The notes beneath the pieces were generated by a model. The model saw only the letters and a program-made list of their open reading frames with translations, ran no database searches and was not told where the DNA came from. A stretch of DNA of 64,000 bases from Lota lota (lineage: Eukaryota; Chordata; Actinopteri; Gadiformes; Lotidae). Below, piece by piece: positions 53,757 to 64,000 of this stretch. The stretch covers positions 686,518 through 750,517 of the forward strand of contig JACYXH010000479.1 in the NCBI GenBank assembly GCA_026745465.1, read 5' to 3'. Position 1 is the stretch's first letter, and the number at the start of each line of letters is the position of its first letter. A program made the position numbers and the translations under genes.

Positions 53757-55026
53757 GCCAGGTTTCTCAGGGCAGCTAGTGATTTCCAGTGATGGATCTA
53801 CCCTGAGACTGGATATGAAACTGTTACCCTGCTGATTTAGTGTCTGGCTCTCCCACACCTTTCTGACGTGGGAGATTTGTTGACGACATCAATCTTTTCC
53901 CGATAGAACAGATTTCAGGTGTTTTCTGAGCCTGATCTCTCGGGAGCCAATTTTAGGCTGTGCACACTTTTTAATGTAGAAAGATAAAGTATGTGCTGTT
54001 TTTTGATTAATTGATAATAATAATTTTCCTTTGATAATTACTATTGTCCAAATTACATGACACATTTTTACATCGGACACATTTTCCCAAAATGACCCAA
54101 TCTTCTTTTGTATTACGCATTACTTCTCTTGTAATGTAAAAAACTCTGAGTGCTCATTTAAAACAAATGTTTGATGTTGTCGTTTCAAACAGAGACCTAT
54201 ACTGGCCACTCACCCAACCCCTGACGATTGATGGCGCAGCTGGATTTAGGATCCAAGATGGCCACCAGGCCCCCACACACACACACAGTTAATAAAGATC
54301 CCAACCCCCTTTCGGGTTCCTATTTGCTTATTGATCGCAGGTTTTCATCAGACCAAGGCATTAAGGGATCTGGGGGAAGTGGGACATGAATCTCCACACT
54401 CCCCATCCCTCACCCCACACCCACCAGAGCTGCCGGGATCCCAGCTCGCTACTGCATGGGGTGGGTTGGGCCTGGCATCATAAATCCAAACCCCGTGGCT
54501 GTGATGGATATGCTGGGGAGCAGAAGTGATTGTTTTAATACCAGCAGCCTGGCTACTGGTTCCTGACAGCTTCACCACAATCTGCTCTTTAAGCAGACCA
54601 CTTACCTGCAGAAACACACAAAGAATAACACGGTTTCACACACTGGAAACCAAACTCAAAACGTAATTGATAAATTCAATGGGGAAACCTAATCCTGATA
54701 GTTTTTGTTTCTCTCTTTTCGTGTGCGTGAGATAAATATTCGAGAGAAGGGGAAAATCATGAAAAAGAATGATGGAAAACATTGAAAAAAATAGAGAAAA
54801 GATGGAGAGAACAAGCAAATCACAATAAAAAATACTAAATCCCTATTTTGTCTAGATTTCTCTTCCTCTCCATCTTTTTCCTCTCACTCTCTCAGAAATA
54901 TGGTCAAAAATATGGAGAAAAGTAAACATTGCCAGAAAAGAGAAAAATAATGTGATTTTGTAGTTATATTTATATTTTTCTGTTGCACATAATATTTCCT
55001 GAAGGACATAATCATTTAACTTTATT
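53757..55026. other. Unique interval, no gene recognised
   Basis: AT-rich repeat-poor sequence with nothing supportable. Confidence 0.45.
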
Positions 55027-55463
55027 TTTCCATGGAGACTGCCCTTGGTGGGACTTATACAGCAGTCTCAAGTGCTGACAAGCAATAGTTCCCTCCACTG
55101 CACCACCGAGACAATGGCATTGATAGGGTTGGATGTTATAATACTACAATTCACATGTTATCCTTTAATTTTCAAAATGACATAAAAACTTGAGGTTTCC
55201 ATGTAGGCAGGGTCTACAGAGATGATTACCAACAGGTCTCTCCACTGTGCCACCAAGAAGGTTATGATCTGGTTGGAGGTTATAATTGACATTGGAATTG
55301 CCATGACATCATTACATTTCCAAAATCACATTAATAATTCAGATTTCCATGGAGAGTGCCTTAGGCAAAAGTTGAACCCGATTCTCCAATACTCCAGTGC
55401 CAACAGCTATCTCCACTGCACCATAGAGACAGCAGCAATGATGTGGTTGGAGATGATATTTTA
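55027..55463. repeat. Diverged ~160-bp tandem repeat, three units
   Basis: Units start with TTTCCATG at 55027, 55196 and 55344 (periods 169 and 148). Each later carries CTCCACTG(C/T)(A/G)CCA and GGTTGGA(G/T)(G/A)T..AT. Units are old and diverged. No coding frame. Confidence 0.75.
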
Positions 55464-55612
55464 ACCTTAGGCACGCGGTCCCAAGGGGCTCAGTAAGGTA
55501 TTAGAGTACCATGCCCTGCAGATGTGATGCCATTTGAAGAGGAGGGCAGGAGAAATAAAAGGAAGAAAAAACAGCAAAACAGTACAGTAAGAGCGTGGGC
55601 TGCCGTTTCTCT

Positions 55613-56473
<861 letters not shown>

Positions 56474-56764
56474 CCTCTTAAGGGGCAGAACCACTAAGAT
56501 AAGACACTATAAGATGTAAGGATAGTATATATCCTCCTAAGGGGCAGAACCAATAAGAGAAGACACTGTAGGATGTAACGATAGTATAAATCCTCTTAAG
56601 GAGCAGAACCACACAGATAAGACACTATAGGATGTAATGATAGTATATATCCTCTTAAGGAGCAGAACCACACAGATAAGCCCCTATAGCATCTGATGAT
56701 AGTATATATCCTCTTAAGGGGAAGATCCACCAGGATAAGACACTATTAGATGTAATGTTAGCAT
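56474..56764. repeat. 59-bp minisatellite, five units
   Basis: Units start with CCTC(T/C)TAAGG at 56474, 56533, 56592, 56651 and 56710: exact 59-base spacing with no indels between starts. Each contains AGCAGAACCA-like and GATAGTATA-like motifs. Fifty-nine is not a multiple of three. Confidence 0.95.
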
Positions 56765-57632
56765 TTGTTTTGTACAGTAAAGGTAGTAGGCCAGTTTCTT
56801 GACTGTGTCATCAACGAATATCTTAGCTTGAAGCATACTCTCGTTTGAATTTGTAAAAGAAGAAAAACAAGCAGAATCGTTTAATTTGTTATTGTATATG
56901 TAAATATACAAACAAAATTGGAGTAAAGTTTTTGTAATCGCCTCAATGTTGTAATGTTAGGTCATGTAGTACATGTACTACACAACAAAACGTGTTCTCT
57001 GCCAAACTGCAGCACTAGGCACAGTGGGCAGCCCTTTTTTTAATGGTGCATGGGGACAAACTCCAGGTCTATTGCTGGTGCCTAGGTCAAGTTCACAGGC
57101 AGGAGTATTAACCTAACATGTATGTCTTATGGTGTGGGGGGAAACCGGAGGAAACCCACATTAACATACAAACTCCACACGGAAGAAGCCATTGTAATGA
57201 TTTCTGCAATAGCCTTTGTGTCGGCGGCTTTTCTTACCAAAAACCTTTCAGGCCGCCACTCCAGAGAAACGGAGGGGATTAGCCAGATGCACGTTCAAGA
57301 ATTAATAAAACAAATGATTCCAAAATCGACCTTGTCCTTCTAACTTCATCTAAAGGTTTCCTTAATCCTATCATGGATATGGGTGTAAATCAAAGTAAAT
57401 GTTTGTCAACAAAATGTACTAATCGTATCTGTTCTACACCTTTAATTTCTTACGATTCTAAATAACTTAAAATTGTAATGTGTAAATTAACGTGTAAATT
57501 AACATGGTCAAAAAACTGTTCGTTCTCAATGCTCCCTTGAGCTTTCAATTCTAAATCACCTGCCAGGCTGACTTCCTGTTTACCTTTATTACTTCCTGTA
57601 GGTGTCTACTGGTTTGACTTGGAAGAACCAAT
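56765..57632. other. AT-rich DNA with a dispersed-repeat fragment
   Basis: The segment at about 57112-57190 (ATGTATGTCTTATGGTG, GGAAACCGGAGGAAACCCA, AAACTCCACACGGAA) matches a motif very common across fish genomes, usually read as a retrotransposon fragment. The family is not certain. The rest is unique. Confidence 0.5.
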
Positions 57633-57651
57633 GGGGGGGGGGGGGGGGGGG
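57633..57651. repeat. Poly-G tract, G19
   Basis: Uninterrupted G19. Confidence 0.95.
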
Positions 57652-57763
57652 AGACAACATGTGATAAATACAATTTACTTAGAATAACAGCCTCTCATAA
57701 AATTGGTACGATACGATTATATAGCAAACTGAGCTTGATCGATGAAGCCGTTTTCAAGTTTTA

Positions 57764-57895
57764 TGTTTAGAGTAGTTCAGTTGGTATATAACACTACCAG
57801 GTTCAGGGGTTCCATCCCCACTTGGGCCACCCATGCTGAGACAGTATGCGCTCTCGTGAATTTGGATTGAATAAAAGCAAATACCATACATTATC
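57764..57895 (+). mobile_element. tRNA-derived SINE
   Basis: An A-box-like TAGTTCAGTTGGTA (about 57773) is followed by a B-box-like GGGTTCCATCCCC (about 57806). The tail has AGTATGCGCTCTCGTG and GGATTGAATAAAAGC. The layout matches fish tRNA-SINEs. No clear target duplication is seen. Confidence 0.62.
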
Positions 57896-58373
57896 ATACC
57901 AGTATCCCGTCTCCAATTAGCAACGCAATGCTATTACTCTGATCAGTCTAGCATTAGAACCCCTATAGCAACATGCCCATATGATGTTAGCAGCCTATAG
58001 CGGTTGTCTCTCGGTTTCATCAGCTGACTCCTCCAAGAAGAGCATGTGACGTGCCCAGCTAACCGCACTGACCATGAGTAAGTCACACGTGACGAGCCGG
58101 AGCGCTGACACACTCTGACAGTGATTACACCAGTTCCTCCAATGCTGCTAAACAAGCAGGTTTGTTGGGGTCCTGAGTATGTATGTGTGGGTGTGTGTGT
58201 CTGTGTGTGTGTGCTTGCGTGCGTGTGTGTGCGTGTGTTTGAGTGTGTGTTGATCTGTCCAGGGGAGCGCTGTCCAATCCACATAGAGATATATCGTCCT
58301 GCTGACCTGTCCTGCTGTCACGACCCTTCCCCCCGCGCCACCCACAGGAGCGCTCCATCACACCAGAGGACAT
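57896..58373. other. Unique DNA with GT patch, no gene seen
   Basis: Interrupted GT at 58177-58250, the rest unique. Confidence 0.45.
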
Positions 58374-58422
58374 GGGGGGGGTAGGGGGGGTGGGGTGGGG
58401 TGGGTGGGAGGGGGGGGGGGGA
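58374..58422. repeat. G-rich tract
   Basis: Runs of G6 to G14 separated by single T or A. Strong quadruplex potential on the plus strand. Confidence 0.92.
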
Positions 58423-58654
58423 TAGAGATAAAGAGGTGGGGGGTGGAAGAGAGCTCTCATAAAGGTATTTTATGGGGTGCTGTTGAGTCGAGTGTGTGTG
58501 GGCCTGGTCGTGATGTGGGTTGTGGAGAAGGTCACAATGCTGCGGCTTCATCTCCTAGAACCAAGGTGATACAAAACAACCCCGGTGTTGTCTGAGTGAA
58601 GCCTGCTGACTGCTGACCTTTGAGTCTGCTCCCATCCATCACACAGGCAACTGT

Positions 58655-58680
58655 ATGTGTGTGTGTGTGTGCGCACGTGC

Positions 58681-58735
<55 letters not shown>
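58655..58735. repeat. (GT)n microsatellite with GCGCACGTGCACGTG centre
   Basis: Two GT arrays flank a short palindromic CACGTG-containing core. Confidence 0.94.
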
Positions 58736-58737
<2 letters not shown>

Positions 58738-59859
58738 TATGTGTGGGTTTGTTTCTGCCATTCTGGGTGAGTGTTTGTGTGCCGTGCAATTCCGTCAGTC
58801 TGCATTTGTGTGTGTTAGTGTGTGTGTGCCCCTGCATGCACGTATGTCCGTGGCCCAGTGTCAGTGTCTGCGTATGCCAGTAAAGAAGTTTGAAGGATCA
58901 GTCATTGTCATTGTATTGCGTGGAGCAGCAGTCTGTCCCGCTCATATTCAGCCAAGCACACAGCACGCCAGCCCCCGGTGCGCTGCTTGGTGACAGCAGA
59001 GCCTTGGCAGTAAAAATAAGTTGACATTGTTCTGGCTGGGAGAAGTGCTTATGCCAAGGATACTCTAGATCTATTTTATTGTGACCGCCGAGTCCTGTCA
59101 AGTCGCAATATCACTGACCGTATCCAGTTCCGATCCCACGTTCGGAAGGTTAAAGGCTCTTGGGGGGGGAGTGAGAGAAGAAGATAACATTCTGACTGAT
59201 AATTGCGTTTATAAAACCCTAACCATGTACGATTTTCAGTGGAAGCCAAGATTTCATTGTTGTATGAAGTTCGGAGGAAGTACTGACTACGGCTGCTGCA
59301 GCCCACATTTGTATTCATTGAATGCAGTGTCAAAAGTGTTTGAATCAACAACATACCGTATTTGAAGCATCCTCAATGGAATGCAGATTAAAAAGCAACA
59401 TAGTGTAATGTAAACATGGCAACACAGCCCTTTACGCTGCTTGTGAAGTTTCAATTTGAAGTCGCTTTGGTCACGATACTGTATACCTGCGTGGTAGGGG
59501 AAGGAATCGGTAGTGGTAGCCAATGGGGCTCAACTTCAGAGAGGAGCACATTGGGAAGTGTTGCTTCAATGGGAGATTACGGCCGAGCTTGTCTCCCAGA
59601 AGGGTGATGGCGGTGGATGAAACGAGCATGAGTGCAGCAGATAACAGACCAGACAGTGGGCCGTGTTTACCAGCACCAGGGGCCAGACCCTTGGCTCTTC
59701 ACGCCACTTCTTTATAGCAGGCCTTGGACTCCCGCCAGACTTTTTTTCCCCCCTTCGTGTCCATTGCCCTTTATTTCCTCCTCTCTCCTCCTGCTAATCC
59801 TCTTCCTCTTATCCCTTCCTTTTTACTACACATCCTGCCAGGACCCATCTCTTTGATGC

Positions 59860-59860
<1 letters not shown>
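58736..59860. other. Unique DNA, no gene recognised
   Basis: Repeat-poor, with a GT patch near 58770-58835 and a pyrimidine-rich patch at 59735-59830. Confidence 0.45.
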
Positions 59861-59894
<34 letters not shown>

Positions 59895-59936
59895 TATGTG
59901 TGTGAGTATGTGTGTGAGTATTAGAATGTGTGTGTG
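59861..59936. repeat. (TG)n microsatellite
   Basis: Pure TG to 59890, then TGTGAGTA variants. Confidence 0.94.
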
Positions 59937-60017
59937 ATGTATAATGGGTAGATGTGCGTATATGGGTCCTATCCGTCGCCCTGCGCTAATATACTGCATT
60001 ATCGTGTGAAGTGTGTA

Positions 60018-60026
60018 TGTGTGTGT

Positions 60027-60057
<31 letters not shown>

Positions 60058-60062
60058 GGGGG
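60018..60062. repeat. Compound (TG)n-G22 repeat
   Basis: About 11 TG units running directly into G22. Confidence 0.97.
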
Positions 60063-61010
60063 AATGGAGTTTAAGGCCAATGAATTTGAATTTAGGGCAG
60101 CAATTGGGTGGAGGCTGCAGTGTGGTTGGAACCCTGCCCAAATCACCAGGGATGAGGTAGGCAGGTCCCCTGTTAGATGATAACATGATGGATGGTGGAA
60201 ACCCCAGCGGTCACCCTGCTGTATGAAGTTACATTAATAGCTGTCTGCACAGCATGTTTTCAGATGCATGCACATACATATGTAGTATGCATACATAACG
60301 ACTTGAAGAAAAATATGCATGCACATGTACAAATACATTTACATAAACCTACACTACCACTATACCACCTACGCAAATAGTGGCACATTAGTGTAGCTAA
60401 TGCACACATACACTGAGACACACACACACACACACACACACAAGCTATCACCGCTTGTGTCCAAATCTATACATAAAGCACATATGGTTGTATAAGAATA
60501 ACAACATTGGATGATAACATTAACTATATACTGCATGTAGAAAAGTGATTTACATGCGCACTGAATAGCTAGTTGTGGTTGCCATACATGGGAGACTGGA
60601 AGGCATCTCATTCATGGGATGAATCTCGTTATGTGAATCAGATTACATCCATCCATGCGGATGCAGAAGTGTATTTTCATGTGGAGGGATTCTTGTGAAA
60701 GAGTGTTTCTTCTCTGGGTGTCCTGTTATTCCCTTTCTATAAGAAGTGACACAATCAAACTCAACAAAATACTGTTGGGCGTTGCGTAGCTGATTATAAT
60801 CCAAACTGAATATGGTATTAAGGACTTGGTTCATATGACCATACTTTTTATGTTTGCTGTCTTGGCATCCTAGTTGACATCGGCCAATGACCTTATAATG
60901 TATGTTGAAATCTCAGATTTCAAATTCATAGCTGTCTTGTTAGCAACTCATTGTCTCCTAGCTACAGATGAGTGGAACTAGTAGCTCAGTATACCATATT
61001 TTACATTCTC
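60063..61010. other. Unique DNA, no gene seen
   Basis: Unique sequence with a short CA run at 60416-60442. Nothing coding is recognised. Confidence 0.45.
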
Positions 61011-61071
61011 CATCCATCCATCCATCCATCCACCAATCCACCCACCCACCATCCATCCATCCATCCCCCTC
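61011..61071. repeat. (ATCC)n array
   Basis: ATCC tetranucleotide array with CACCC interruptions. Confidence 0.93.
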
Positions 61072-61311
61072 TCCTCCTCCTGTCTCCCTCCCTGTTCATC
61101 TATGCTTGGTGTCGGATGGCCCCAGAATGGCAGGGTGCTGACAGCCAGCTCAGTGACAGGCTCCCAGGGCACTTTGGAGGGAGTGGAGGTCCACCCTGCA
61201 CGAACCCTTGGAGAATGAGAGAGTCAGAGACCCAGTGTCTGAAGGGATCAACTCTGTTAGGCTGCCCAGCACACAGCCACAGTCACACATTGGATCTCTG
61301 AATCTCGCTCT

Positions 61312-61398
61312 AGCTCTCTGTCTCTGTCTCTGTCTGTCTCTGTCTCTGTCTCTGTCTCTGTCTCTGTCTCTGTCTCTGTCTCTGTCTCTGTCGCTCTC

Positions 61399-61468
<70 letters not shown>
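61312..61468. repeat. (CTCTGT)n hexamer array passing into (CT)n
   Basis: About 11 CTCTGT units (61317-61392), then CT with two variants, pure at about 61408-61466. Confidence 0.97.
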
Positions 61469-61470
<2 letters not shown>

Positions 61471-62270
61471 ACTCTTATTGCAATTCAATCAGGAGAGACT
61501 AGTATTAAATACACCACAACAACAATATATTTGGCAACATATTAGACACCATCAAATATTTTTTCATGGGGATGATGGATACATGAAGTCTGCCTGGAGA
61601 TTAATTTTCATTTTATGGTGTCTAGAAGCTGGTGGTGGTGTGACTATGGATGGAGATCCTGCCCCGGAGGACGTCATCTCCTTCTTAGGAAGATGAATAG
61701 AGCTAACTCGGAGGTGAAGTGGATGGAGGAGGGCTGCAACAAGTCACAAATAGCAGATATCAGTGTGTCTGAGAGGTGTAATATACACAGTGTTTTGGCG
61801 CTATGTTTGAACACAAAAAGATTCCCGATAAGTTGAGAGATGAAAGAGGCGGGGTCTGCAATGACAGTTCTCTATCAACCACTATGGATTAAAGTGTAAC
61901 TCTTGTGGGGTAGGACAGCTTGCAGACCCAGAGCAGACCTGGGGTGAAGCCATCAGGCCCAGTGTATTGACAGGAAGGTACATTTTCCACTAACGTGTTG
62001 GTGGCTGAAGGTAGTGCAGCCACGGTTCGAATCAGGAGGGAAGCAGAAGTTAAAAGTGGTTGGTTGATAGGTAAGACAGGAGGGTGGGTGATCAGTGGTG
62101 GGTTGGGTGTTTTGGGTGGGGGGGAGGTTACACCAAAAGATTGATGTAGAACAGTATTTGTGCTTGCATGTATTTTTGTATAAACAGTATGGTATACATG
62201 TACTCTACAACTAAATCTATAGTTTCCTTCTGCATATGTATGTGTTTCTGCATACATGTGTTTTCTGAAT
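61469..62270. other. Unique DNA, no gene seen
   Basis: Mixed unique sequence. A G-rich patch lies near 62080-62128. Confidence 0.45.
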
Positions 62271-62600
62271 GTGTTTGTGTGTGTGTGCACATGTGTTTTC
62301 TGCATGTGTGTGTGTGTGTGTGTTCACATGAATGTGTGTGTGTGTTCACATGTTTGTGTGTGTGTGTTTTTGCGTGTGTGTGTTTTTTTGTGTGTGTATG
62401 TGTGTGTATGTGCATGCATGTGCGTGTCTGTGTGTTTGATAGTCTCTGCGTGTTTGTTTATTTAAATGTTTTTCTGTGTGTGATTGTGTGCGGTAGTACA
62501 TGCGTGTTTATGTATTTGGTCGTATATCTGTCTGTGTCTGTTCGTCCATTCACATTTGTGTAGCTGTGTGTGTTTGTCCGCGTGTGTTTGTGTAAGTACG
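62271..62600. repeat. Degenerate (GT)n block
   Basis: About 330 bases of TGTG-rich sequence with many interruptions. Confidence 0.88.
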
Positions 62601-62742
62601 TGTGTCAGAGCTGATGGAATGGAAAAAGACAAGGTGCACACATGTGCCAGAGGACGTCTTCGCTACACAATACACAACTCTGACACCATGTAAACCTCTT
62701 CCATCAAACCCACCCATCCCCCTACTCCTGCTGGTACCTTGG

Positions 62743-62743
<1 letters not shown>

Positions 62744-62791
<48 letters not shown>
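62744..62791. repeat. (GT)n microsatellite
   Basis: About 24 GT units. Confidence 0.96.
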
Positions 62792-62793
<2 letters not shown>

Positions 62794-63265
62794 TTTATTT
62801 TGTATTTGCATGCGGGTGGGTTTTGTTTGTGTGTGTTGTGTGTTACATGTGTGTGCTATGTTGTATAAGTGAGTGTTGTTTGTTATGTGTGTAGACATGC
62901 TTATGTGTGTGTATGTTGTGTGTTATCTGTGTGTGAGAATATCAAGATCAATTTCCAAAGCCCCACACCTCATATTGAACCTGTGGACATTTCACACCTG
63001 CACAATCTGCTGACATCATGGCACCGACGAGGCCTGCACACACACACAAAATGTTAGGACCAACAACCACCCACAACCGTACACAAGTCAAATCAATTTA
63101 AATTGTATAGCCCTTAATCACAATTACACTCTCAAAGGGCGTATACCACCGTATACCGTATACGGTTATCCTAAAAAGGACATAATGGCCGAAAACAAAA
63201 TAAGCTCAGCCAGGAATGAACACTTGAACTGAAAATCCACTCAACTGTAAGAACAGGCCTGCACA
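62792..63265. other. Unique DNA with a probable dispersed-repeat fragment
   Basis: The segment 63089-63139 (AATTGTATAGCCCTTAATCA and CTCAAAGGG) resembles a dispersed fish repeat; family unknown. It is followed by a short palindrome-like GTATACCGTATAC near 63150. Confidence 0.4.
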
Positions 63266-63273
63266 CACGCACA

Positions 63274-63350
<77 letters not shown>

Positions 63351-63352
63351 AC
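63266..63352. repeat. (CA)n microsatellite, about 40 units
   Basis: Pure CA to about 63345. Confidence 0.97.
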
Positions 63353-64000
63353 AGACCCCACCTTACCACTGGCACGAGGAGACAGTGTGGCCACAGCCCC
63401 CGCCCCAATCTATGATCTGTTCCATGGTGTATTGCTGGAGGAGTGTCATTACCATGGAGATAAAGAGATAATGGGTGAGTCATGTTTTCAGTTCATGCAG
63501 GTGTTTTCTGAAAGGGATTGGAAGACTAAAAATGAACCATCACAAACACACAGGCATGCAAGTGGGCACACACATGCACATACTCACAACCTCACATACA
63601 TATTCACACACACACAAACACACACACACACACACTTTTTATTTATCTACTCTCCACACAGACACATGATTCATCTTCAACCGCATAATGACATCATAAC
63701 TGAGAAAGGACTTTCAGAGAGCCACTCTTATTGTGTAATCATCCCATACACGGTTCCACCCAACCTGCCAGTAAACCCATAGCCCCTGTTGCCTTAGTAA
63801 TCCTCATCCTCATGCTCCAGTACAGGGGTAGATACAGCCCAGAGTGCTAAGCTACAGTTAGCCATCTTCTGTACAGTATAGCACAGGACGACTACTGCTG
63901 TTACTACAGTAGACAAACAAAACATAAGGTTTCCGCCCATTTCACAAATATTAAACAAAGCTGGTTCATACCAAGGTCATAAGTATTGACTGATTAATAA
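63353..64000. other. Unique DNA with CA patch, no gene seen
   Basis: CA-rich at 63560-63637, otherwise unique to the window end. Confidence 0.45.

Overview
The window is non-coding animal DNA, most likely from a teleost fish. This is inferred from four things: tRNA-derived SINE fragments with the fish-type tail (GGATRAAAG..TCTGCTAAATGAC), a Ty3/Gypsy pol relic, an extreme load of long (CA/GT)n and (GA/CT)n microsatellites, and MITE-like elements of a kind common in ray-finned fish. No host gene can be supported. Apart from the Gypsy pol relic, nearly all open frames are short, sit in simple repeats, or occur by chance. One 95-base segment (37503-37597) could be a host exon, but the support is weak.

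Layout. 1-4.0 kb: unique AT-rich DNA. 4.04-4.92 kb: truncated LTR element. 5-9.7 kb: poly-G tracts, microsatellites and two SINE fragments. 9.7-13.7 kb: very long GA and CA arrays and a solo LTR (10783-11077). 14.5-15.7 kb: an enhancer-like block with two adjacent strong hairpins. 17.6-18.6 kb: a MITE-like element. 18.7-25.6 kb: microsatellites with unique intervals. 26172-27418: a complete short LTR retrotransposon of the same family, with intact 5-bp target duplications. 27.4-32.4 kb: microsatellites and unique DNA. 32.4-33.3 kb: a diverged dimeric repeat. 33.7-44.7 kb: microsatellites, a LINE-type tail, and TACCT, CCT and ATCC arrays. 45.1-47.7 kb: Gypsy pol relic. 48.3-49.7 kb: a ~100-bp tandem repeat split by an 842-bp inverted-repeat element with TAA duplications. 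50-64 kb: more microsatellites, a ~160-bp trimer, a 59-bp minisatellite, a SINE and other dispersed-repeat fragments.

The clearest new result is the short LTR family. Four LTR copies form three insertions: one complete element, one solo LTR and one truncated copy. All lie in minus orientation. They share TG..CA ends, an AATAAA signal, a tRNA-Lys-like primer site and a pair of CCACCTAGGTG palindromes. The internal region carries a 92-bp tandem repeat and no gag or pol, so the family is non-autonomous. The second is the TAA-flanked element inside the ~100-bp array, where the neighbouring units show the empty site.

No cellular pathway or operon can be read from this window. Its content is transposon history, satellite growth and possibly distal regulatory DNA. 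All family assignments are from visible structure and general knowledge; no database search was possible.
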